Below, piece by piece: positions 1-4,995 of a stretch of 6,075 nt of DNA. Numbering within the stretch: position 1 is the stretch's first letter; the number at the start of each line of letters is the position of its first letter. Under the pieces are notes generated by a model. That model was not told the DNA's origin. It was given only the letters and a program-made list of their open reading frames with translations, and searched no databases. Source of the stretch: Elusimicrobia bacterium RIFOXYB2_FULL_48_7 (GTDB lineage Bacteria; Elusimicrobiota; Endomicrobiia; CG1-02-37-114; XYA2-FULL-39-19); assembly GCA_001800495.1 (NCBI GenBank), contig MGVM01000132.1:1-6075 (forward strand). The letters are read 5' to 3'. A program made the position numbers and the translations under genes.

Positions 1-110
1 ATGACGCCGGTGATGATGAGCCGGGCAGCAAGCCCTCACCGGGTAAATCAGCCGTTGCCGCATCCGATGCGCCGGTGGAATCAGCAGGCGAAGAAGAAGT
101 TCCGTTTTAG
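1..110 (+). CDS. ssb: Single-stranded DNA-binding protein SSB, C-terminal fragment (5' end outside window)
   Basis: An open frame enters from the left edge (first full codon at base 3) and ends at TAG 108-110, giving 35 residues. The fragment is a low-complexity linker rich in Gly, Pro, Ser, Ala and Asp, followed by the terminal residues GEEEVPF. A disordered linker ending in an acidic patch plus Pro-Phe is the hallmark of bacterial SSB; the usual tail is DDDIPF. In the family this tip docks partner proteins of replication and repair (such as exonuclease I, RecO, PriA and the clamp loader), while the missing N-terminal OB fold binds ssDNA as a tetramer. The position directly ahead of rpsR and rplI matches the widespread rpsF-ssb-rpsR arrangement, which supports the call although the OB fold is not visible. 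The tail uses Glu for Asp and Val for Ile, both conservative changes. A different acidic-tailed protein is possible but unlikely in this context. Confidence 0.85.
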   Translation, partial: DAGDDEPGSKPSPGKSAVAASDAPVESAGEEEVPF

Positions 111-142
111 ACAACTGAAAAAACAATTAAAAATGAGGGAAC

Positions 143-150
143 AAGGAGAT
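143..150 (+). promoter_or_regulatory. Ribosome binding site of rpsR
   Basis: The purine run AAGGAGAT lies 7 bases before the ATG at 158. It selects that ATG over the out-of-frame ATGs at 133 and 151, which would give only a very short peptide ending at 171. Confidence 0.8.
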
Positions 151-157
151 ATGGAAA

Positions 158-433
158 ATGAGAGATTTTAAAGGAAAAAAAGACAGCAGGGATTTCAAGG
201 GCAAAAGGCCCAGGGGAAAAATGATGATGAGGCGCAAGGTTTGCAGGTTCTGCGCCGAATATATCGACATAGATTACAAGGATGCCAACCTTCTCAGGAA
301 TTTTGTTACCGAAAGGGGCAAGATCCTGGCCGGAAGGATTACCGGCGTGTGCTCAAAACATCAGAGAATACTCACGGATGCCATCAAGAGGGCCAGGGTT
401 CTGGCATTGGTGCCATTCGTCAATATCTATTAA
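158..433 (+). CDS. rpsR: Small ribosomal subunit protein bS18
   Basis: This 91-residue basic protein is a structural component of the 30S platform, where S18 pairs with S6 and contacts 16S rRNA. The S18 core is clear from about residue 25 to the end: RRKVCRFC, then [12 protein letters not shown], the segment [17 protein letters not shown], and an ending of [13 protein letters not shown], all family landmarks. Cys29, Cys32, Cys65 and His68 form a CxxC...CxxH set, so this is the putative zinc-binding (C+) version of S18 rather than the cysteine-free one. Residues 1-24 are a lysine/arginine-rich extension containing the hexapeptide RDFKGK twice (residues 2-7 and 11-16). Length is close to the usual 70-95. 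The gene starts 47 bases after ssb and ends 27 bases before rplI, so all three are probably co-transcribed. A strong ribosome binding site supports the start; Met22-24 are less likely because they lack one. Confidence 0.97.
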   Translation: MRDFKGKKDSRDFKGKRPRGKMMMRRKVCRFCAEYIDIDYKDANLLRNFVTERGKILAGRITGVCSKHQRILTDAIKRARVLALVPFVNIY

Positions 434-443
434 GAAATTTACC

Positions 444-450
444 AGGAGGT
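444..450 (+). promoter_or_regulatory. Ribosome binding site of rplI
   Basis: AGGAGGT is a near-perfect anti-16S match placed 10 bases before the ATG at 461. It is the strongest Shine-Dalgarno sequence in the window, as expected for a highly expressed ribosomal protein, and fixes the rplI start. Confidence 0.85.
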
Positions 451-460
451 TCTAAGTAAA

Positions 461-940
461 ATGAAAGTCATTTTAAAAGAAAATGTCGAAAAAGTCGGCA
501 AAATCGGCGATATAAAAGAAGTCAGCGCCGGTTTCGCGCGTAATTTTTTGCTCCCTAAAAAGCTTGCATTGCAGGCGAATAAGCAGAACATGGCTGTTAT
601 AGTACACGAAAAACAGGTGCTTGAAAAGCAGAAAGTCCAGGACCGCGCCGCATTGAAGGAATATGCCGAGAAACTCAGTAAGGCATCGATTAACATTAAT
701 GTAAAGACAGGCGAGGAAGGCAAACTTTTCGGCAGCGTTACAAAAGACGATATAGCCGAACAGATAAAGACCGGGCTTGGTTACGACATCAACAAAAAAG
801 ACATAGTTTTTGAAGACCAGATAAAGGAAACCGGCCTTTATTCTGTTGAAATAAGGCTCAAGTCAAAGAAATTCCCGGAAGACGTCACTGAAACAGCCAA
901 GATGAAGGTCTGGGTTGTAGAGGAAAAAGAGCAGAAGTAA
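461..940 (+). CDS. rplI: Large ribosomal subunit protein bL9
   Basis: This 159-residue protein is L9 of the 50S subunit, which binds 23S rRNA near the L1 stalk and projects a long helix away from the ribosome; in the family it affects frame maintenance. The N-terminal RNA-binding domain is textbook: MKVILKENVEKVGKIGD at residues 1-17, then the signature EVSAGFARNFLLPKKLA at 20-36. A charged connecting helix covers about 41-76, and the C-terminal domain begins with GKLFGSVTKDDIAEQI at 87-102. Length is slightly above the common 147-150, because of a Lys/Glu-rich tail (EEKEQK) after the last strand. It sits 27 bases after rpsR and 24 bases before dnaB, in the canonical order. Nothing is broken or missing. 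Confidence 0.98.
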   Translation: MKVILKENVEKVGKIGDIKEVSAGFARNFLLPKKLALQANKQNMAVIVHEKQVLEKQKVQDRAALKEYAEKLSKASININVKTGEEGKLFGSVTKDDIAEQIKTGLGYDINKKDIVFEDQIKETGLYSVEIRLKSKKFPEDVTETAKMKVWVVEEKEQK

Positions 941-964
941 AACTATTGGTTCATAGGCGGTTTT

Positions 965-2311
965 ATGCCGGAAATTCTTGACAAAGTCCCACCTAATTCA
1001 ATAGAGGCGGAAATGGCGGTTCTCGGTTCGATGATAATCGAGAAGGAAGCCATTGCCAAAGTACTTGAAGCAGTTGATGAAAACCATTTCTATAGGGACA
1101 CTCACAGGAAAATTTTTAGGATAATCAAGAAGTTCTATATTGAAAATATGCCCGTGGACACAGTGTCCGTGATAGAACAGCTTAAAAAAGAACAGATTCT
1201 TGAAGAAGTCGGCGGGTCCACATATATTGCGACGCTGATAAATACGGTTTCCACGGCGGCGAATGTTGAGCATTACGCCGGTATAGTCCTTGATAAGGCC
1301 CTTATGCGTCAGCTGATCATGGCGGGGACGCAGATAGCCGAAGCCGGATACAAGGCTTCGGATGAACCGAGATTCCTGATCGACAGGGCCGAGGAGATGA
1401 TTTTCTCCATTGCCCAGACCAGGCAGGGGCAGGGATTCACTCCCGTCAAGTCGCTTGTGCAGTCCACCCTCTCAAGAATTGAGTCGCTGATGTCCAATAA
1501 AAAGGACGTCCCTGGGCTGAAAACAGGGTTTGTCGACCTGGATGAGAGGACTGCCGGCCTTCAGCCTTCAAACCTGGTCATCGTAGCCGCGAGGCCGTCA
1601 ATGGGAAAGACCTCTTTCGCCATGAATATCGTCGCGAATGTGGCATTGAAGGAAAATAAGCCCGTAGGCGTATTCTCCATAGAAACATCAAAGGAAGAAC
1701 TTATATTCAGGCTTATCTGCTCGGAAGCGTGGGTTAATTCGCACGAAGTCCGCCGCGGCATACTGCCGAAAAAATCCTGGGCGGTCATCACCTCGGCAGC
1801 CGAGAAAGTTTACAACGCTCCTATATATATTGACGATACCTCCAGCGTGTCGCCCCTGGAAATCCGCACCCGCTCCAGGCGGCTGGCGGCCGAGCTTAAA
1901 ACCGAAGGCAAGGAATTATCCCTTATTGTCATTGATTACATACAGATGATGCGCGGCGCGGGCCGGTCTGAATCCCGCCAGCAGGAAATATCGGACATTT
2001 CCCGTTCTTTGAAAGGCCTGGCGAGGGAACTTAATATTCCTGTCATTGCCCTGTCGCAGTTATCAAGAAAACCGGAAGACAGGGGCCGGGAAGGCGTCCC
2101 GCAGTTGTCGGATCTCAGGGATTCGGGCGCTATCGAACAGGACGCCGACCTCGTTATATTCATATACAGGAAAGAGATTTACAGCAAGTCGGCTGATGAT
2201 GAGGGAAAGGCTAATATCATCATCGCCAAGCAGCGCAACGGACCCACCGGCGACATGGAAATGCGGTTTTTCAAGGAATATACCAGGTTTGAGCGGCTTG
2301 AGAAGTCATGA
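965..2311 (+). CDS. dnaB: Replicative DNA helicase DnaB
   Basis: This 448-residue protein is the hexameric 5'-to-3' helicase that unwinds DNA at the replication fork and recruits primase. The N-terminal helical domain begins PPNSIEAEMAVLGSMI (residues 9-24) and runs to about 105; a linker and the linker helix follow to about 180. The RecA-like motor domain carries Walker A ARPSMGKTS (209-217; Lys215, Thr216), the catalytic glutamate Glu240 in FSIETS, and Walker B LIVIDYIQMM (320-329; Asp324). It also has LSQLSRKPEDR (363-373), LSDLRDSGAIEQDADLV (381-397) and AKQRNGPTG (421-429). Length is normal and no intein interrupts the Walker A or other common insertion sites. The start at 965 yields the expected N-terminus; only a weak AGGCGG (955-960) precedes it, 4 bases away. 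The usual FSLEMS motif is FSIETS here. The stop overlaps the alr start. Confidence 0.98.
   Translation: MPEILDKVPPNSIEAEMAVLGSMIIEKEAIAKVLEAVDENHFYRDTHRKIFRIIKKFYIENMPVDTVSVIEQLKKEQILEEVGGSTYIATLINTVSTAANVEHYAGIVLDKALMRQLIMAGTQIAEAGYKASDEPRFLIDRAEEMIFSIAQTRQGQGFTPVKSLVQSTLSRIESLMSNKKDVPGLKTGFVDLDERTAGLQPSNLVIVAARPSMGKTSFAMNIVANVALKENKPVGVFSIETSKEELIFRLICSEAWVNSHEVRRGILPKKSWAVITSAAEKVYNAPIYIDDTSSVSPLEIRTRSRRLAAELKTEGKELSLIVIDYIQMMRGAGRSESRQQEISDISRSLKGLARELNIPVIALSQLSRKPEDRGREGVPQLSDLRDSGAIEQDADLVIFIYRKEIYSKSADDEGKANIIIAKQRNGPTGDMEMRFFKEYTRFERLEKS
2308..2311 (+). promoter_or_regulatory. ATGA stop/start overlap coupling dnaB to alr
   Basis: The ATG of alr (2308-2310) and the TGA of dnaB (2309-2311) share bases. 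No good Shine-Dalgarno sequence precedes it (only TTGAGAAG-like purines), so alr translation probably depends on ribosomes finishing dnaB. The overlap is seen directly; coupling is inferred. Confidence 0.7.
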
Positions 2312-3441
2312 TAAAACAGCCAACTCTGTACAGGCCAAACTGGGTTGAAATAAATCTAGGCAATGCGAGACAAAATATCCGGAGCATCGCAAAGCACCTT
2401 TCGCCCGGCGCGAAAATAATGCCGGTAATCAAGGACAATGCCTACGGCCACGGTTCTGTTGAATTCGCGAAAGCTCTTTTAAAAGAAAAATCCGTATGGG
2501 GTTTCGGGGTAGCCTCCCTCGAAGAAGCTGTTACTCTGCGCGATAACGGAATAAATTCTCCGGTTTTACTGCTCGGGGCTTTTTACCCGTTTGATTACCT
2601 GAAGGATGCGCTTAAATACAAAGTCACTCCTACAATCACAAGCGTGAAAGCCCTGAGGCACTACTCGAAATTTGCAAACAAAGCTGGCAGAACCGGCAGG
2701 TTTCACCTTAAAGTAGATACCGGCATGGGCAGGATAGGGCTTAGGCCGGGGGAACTTGACGGTTTCATTGAAAAACTGCGCGCCCATAAAAACCTGGTGA
2801 TGGAAGGGGTGTTTACCCATTTCTCGTCGGCTGATTCCAGCGGAGATCATACAAAGTTCCAGATCAGGGAATTCGGGAAAGTTATCGAAGATATAAAGAA
2901 AGCAGGGCTGAATAGTGTTCTTTTTCACGCGGCCAACTCCGCCGGTATTATGAAATTCCATGAAGCCCATTTCTCGCTTGTAAGGCCCGGACTGGCAATA
3001 TATGGGCTTCTCCCTTTTGCGGATTCACAGAAATATGTCGCTACAAAGCCGATACTGAGCTGGAAAACAAGGATAGCCGATATCAGGTACATCCCGAAGG
3101 GAATGCCTGTCAGTTACAGCAGGACATTTATAACAAAAAGAGATTCGCTCATTGCCGTTCTTCCGGCAGGATATGGCGATGGTTACAACCGACTTCTCTC
3201 AAACCGGGGATACGTAAAAGTCGGCAATAAAACAGCGCCTGTAGCTGGAAGGGTGACAATGGACCTGACAATGGTTGATGTAACTGGCTTGCGCAACGTC
3301 AAGGTTGGGGATGAAGTGACTTTGCTTGGCTCCGGAGTTTCAGCCGAAGATATAGCGGGATTATGCTCAACAATTAGCTACGAGATTACCTGTAACATCA
3401 ATTCAAGGGTGCCGAGAATTTACAGCGGGGAAACATGCTGA
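2308..3441 (+). CDS. alr: Alanine racemase (PLP-dependent)
   Basis: This 377-residue cytosolic enzyme interconverts L- and D-alanine, supplying D-Ala for peptidoglycan; it is normally a homodimer. The N-terminal TIM-barrel domain has the cofactor lysine Lys42 in VIKDNAYGHG (40-49). It also has LKVDTGMGRIG (134-144), where Lys135 and Arg142 match the carbamylated lysine and PLP-contacting arginine of characterised enzymes, plus GVFTHFSSAD (167-176) and RPGLAIYG (226-233). The C-terminal beta domain has the second catalytic base Tyr270 in VSYSRTF, then AGYGDGY (287-293) and GRVTMDLTMVD (314-324). Both bases of the two-base mechanism are therefore present and length is typical. Two small deviations are seen: Asp43 after the PLP lysine where Ala is common, and Ser271 where Gly is usual after the tyrosine. 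The start overlaps dnaB and the last codons overlap mlaE. A broader amino-acid racemase is less likely given the full Alr motif set. Confidence 0.96.
   Translation: MIKQPTLYRPNWVEINLGNARQNIRSIAKHLSPGAKIMPVIKDNAYGHGSVEFAKALLKEKSVWGFGVASLEEAVTLRDNGINSPVLLLGAFYPFDYLKDALKYKVTPTITSVKALRHYSKFANKAGRTGRFHLKVDTGMGRIGLRPGELDGFIEKLRAHKNLVMEGVFTHFSSADSSGDHTKFQIREFGKVIEDIKKAGLNSVLFHAANSAGIMKFHEAHFSLVRPGLAIYGLLPFADSQKYVATKPILSWKTRIADIRYIPKGMPVSYSRTFITKRDSLIAVLPAGYGDGYNRLLSNRGYVKVGNKTAPVAGRVTMDLTMVDVTGLRNVKVGDEVTLLGSGVSAEDIAGLCSTISYEITCNINSRVPRIYSGETC
3427..3441 (+). promoter_or_regulatory. alr/mlaE overlap with short-spaced ribosome binding site
   Basis: The mlaE ATG (3435) lies inside the last codons of alr, whose TGA is at 3439-3441. 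A GGGGA run (3427-3431) sits only 3 bases before the ATG, closer than the usual 5-10, which suggests that translational coupling contributes to initiation. No alternative methionine start occurs before residue 44. Confidence 0.55.
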
Positions 3442-4214
3442 CTAGAATAGAAGACCAATTCATAGCTTTCCTGGACAGCCTGTCAAAAAGTTATTTTCTC
3501 GTCCAGAAAACTATCCTGGGCTGTTTCGCGAAACCATTCGAAGCCAAGCTTGTAGTATACCAAATGGTCAGCATTGGATACAGGTCATTGCCTGTTGCAA
3601 TGCTTACCGCTTTTTCAGTGGGCATGGTGCTTGCCCTGCAGGCAGGGTATTCAGGAATGTACGTCTTTAACGAACCCCTGTATGTCGGGACAATAGTGGC
3701 ATTCTCTATAGTGAAAGAATTAGGGCCGGTATTGACAGCTACTGTTATTACCGGAAGGGTGGGCGCGGCGATCACTGCGGAATTGGGCACCATGAAAGTC
3801 ACCGAGCAGATAGACGCTCTTTATACACTTGGCACAAACCCTATTAAATACCTGGCAGTTCCCAGATTCTTGGCATGCATCACGATGATACCGATCCTCA
3901 CAGCAATATCGAATATCCTGAGTATCATCGGCGGCTGGGTTGTCTCCAGGTTCAAACTTGATATACCCTCAACCATTTATTGGTCGGATACACTGGATTT
4001 CTTAAGGATTGACGACTTTTTCCACGGGTTTATTAAATCGTTTTTCTTTGCAGCAATAATAGGTTTTGTTTCCATATATAAGGGTTTTGAAACCAAGGGG
4101 GGTGCGCAGGGCGTGGGAAAGGCTACCACGCAGTCGGTTGTGACCACCTTGGTGCTGATTGTAGTCACTGATTATTTTATTTCCGTTGTGCTGGTTGCCA
4201 TAGGGATTGGTTAA
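3435..4214 (+). CDS. mlaE: MlaE-family phospholipid ABC transporter permease
   Basis: This 259-residue inner-membrane protein is the permease of an MCE (Mla/TTG2-type) ABC transporter; in the family two MlaE copies sit under an MCE ring and pass lipids between it and the inner membrane. An amphipathic N-terminal stretch (about 1-45) precedes hydrophobic segments near 51-71, 84-105, 145-170, 203-215 and 234-258. The family signature is plain: VKELGPVLTATVITGRVGAA (93-112), followed by AELGTMKVTEQIDAL (115-129) and the TNPIKYLAVPR segment (134-144). GGAQGVGKATTQSVV (222-236) near the C-terminus is also typical. Length matches the usual 250-265. It overlaps alr by 7 bases and is followed 5 bases later by its ATPase, then the MCE protein, making an E-F-D order. 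That differs from the F-E-D-C-B order of E. coli. Transport direction cannot be read from sequence. Confidence 0.95.
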   Translation: MLTRIEDQFIAFLDSLSKSYFLVQKTILGCFAKPFEAKLVVYQMVSIGYRSLPVAMLTAFSVGMVLALQAGYSGMYVFNEPLYVGTIVAFSIVKELGPVLTATVITGRVGAAITAELGTMKVTEQIDALYTLGTNPIKYLAVPRFLACITMIPILTAISNILSIIGGWVVSRFKLDIPSTIYWSDTLDFLRIDDFFHGFIKSFFFAAIIGFVSIYKGFETKGGAQGVGKATTQSVVTTLVLIVVTDYFISVVLVAIGIG

Positions 4215-4223
4215 ATGCCATGA
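4202..4223 (+). promoter_or_regulatory. mlaF start region with a two-codon start-stop ORF
   Basis: AGGGA (4202-4206) is 8 bases from an ATG at 4215 but 13 from the mlaF ATG at 4220. The 4215 ATG abuts the mlaE stop and reads ATG-CCA-TGA, and its TGA overlaps the mlaF ATG. Ribosomes terminating on mlaE, or starting at 4215, would end on top of the mlaF start. This is compatible with coupled initiation, though it may be chance. Confidence 0.4.
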
Positions 4224-4975
4224 TAAGAATTAATGATGTCCATAAACATTTCAGGGAAAATTATGTGCTTCGCGGGGTGAACCTGGAAGTAAATGACGGT
4301 GAAACATTGACCATCATAGGAGGGTCGGGTTCGGGCAAAACCGTGCTTTTAAGGCACATAGTCGGGCTGTTCCATCCAGAAAGGGGAACGGTGGAAGTCG
4401 ATGGTGTGAACCTGGGCGAGGTGGCGGAAGAAGAACTGCAGGAAGTCCAGAAGAAAATGGGCTTTTTATTTCAGGACGGGGCGTTGTTTGATTCTCTTTC
4501 TTCCGGTGAAAACGTGGCGTTCGGCCTCAGGCACCAGGGTTTGCCGGAAAGTTTAATCAGCAGGAAAGTTGCTGAGTGCCTTGAACACGTAGGATTAAGC
4601 GGCATTGAAAATATCAGGCCGTCAGAGCTGTCTGGCGGTATGAAAAAAAGGGTGGCTCTTGCGCGCGCGATAGCCCGCGATCCCAAATACATGCTTTACG
4701 ATGAACCCACAACCGGCCTGGATCCGATATTTTCCGACGTGATAAACGACCTTATAATTCATTTGCAGAAAACGCTTAAAATGACATCAATAGTCGTGAC
4801 CCACGACCTGAAATCGGTTTACAAGGTTTCAACGAAAATTGCGATGCTCCTTGAAGGCAGGATAATAGCCACGGGCACGCCTGATGAATTCAAAAATACC
4901 ACGGACCCCTATGTTCAGCAGTTCCTGAACGGTTCAAGCAAGGGCCCGATAAAATTGAAAATAAAAGAATACTAG
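4220..4975 (+). CDS. mlaF: MlaF-family phospholipid ABC transporter ATP-binding protein
   Basis: This 251-residue cytoplasmic ATPase powers the MlaE permease. All nucleotide-binding-domain motifs are present: Walker A GGSGSGKT (34-41), Q-loop FQDGALFDS with Gln85, signature LSGGM (137-141), Walker B YMLYDEP (157-163; Asp161, catalytic Glu162), D-loop GLDP (166-169) and H-loop His195 in VVTHD. The signature continuation KKRVALARAIA and the sequence FLFQDGALFDSLS are characteristic of the MlaF/Ttg2A branch rather than amino-acid or metal importers. The C-terminal QQFLNGSSKGPIK (233-245) also matches the family's conserved end. Length is standard (about 240-270). It follows mlaE by 5 bases and precedes mlaD by 20, so the three are expected to be made together. 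No MlaB-like STAS protein is seen in the window; it may be elsewhere or absent. Confidence 0.96.
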   Translation: MIRINDVHKHFRENYVLRGVNLEVNDGETLTIIGGSGSGKTVLLRHIVGLFHPERGTVEVDGVNLGEVAEEELQEVQKKMGFLFQDGALFDSLSSGENVAFGLRHQGLPESLISRKVAECLEHVGLSGIENIRPSELSGGMKKRVALARAIARDPKYMLYDEPTTGLDPIFSDVINDLIIHLQKTLKMTSIVVTHDLKSVYKVSTKIAMLLEGRIIATGTPDEFKNTTDPYVQQFLNGSSKGPIKLKIKEY

Positions 4976-4982
4976 CAATACC

Positions 4983-4987
4983 GGGGG
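4983..4987 (+). promoter_or_regulatory. Probable ribosome binding site of mlaD
   Basis: A GGGGG run lies 8 bases before the ATG at 4996, the only plausible start ahead of the predicted membrane anchor. It is an imperfect but usable Shine-Dalgarno sequence. Confidence 0.5.
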
Positions 4988-4995
4988 CAAATTAA

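Noticed and set aside
111..157. A possible rpsR/S6-S18-type RNA regulatory leader between ssb and rpsR
   Set aside because: The 47-base gap is A-rich with no evident stable stem. The known S6:S18-binding leader lies upstream of rpsF, outside this window.
133..171. A 12-codon ORF starting at 133 and overlapping the rpsR start, a possible leader peptide
   Set aside because: It has no ribosome binding site of its own, no amino-acid bias suggesting attenuation and no hairpin after it. It simply spans the rpsR Shine-Dalgarno region.
941..964. A possible terminator or promoter between rplI and dnaB
   Set aside because: The 24-base gap holds no stem-loop with a T-run and is too short for a convincing -35/-10 pair, so read-through transcription is the simpler reading.
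965..2311. Possible intein or insertion in dnaB
   Set aside because: Motifs from the N-terminal domain through Walker A, Walker B and the C-terminal AKQRNGPTG are collinear and the length is ordinary.
2046..2348. A 100-codon plus-strand ORF in another frame over the dnaB end and alr start
   Set aside because: It overlaps the most conserved DnaB motifs in the wrong frame, and its translation is Arg/Ser-rich and featureless.
2566..2970. A 134-codon minus-strand ORF inside alr
   Set aside because: The sense strand encodes conserved Alr motifs throughout. The antisense product has no family features or ribosome binding site.
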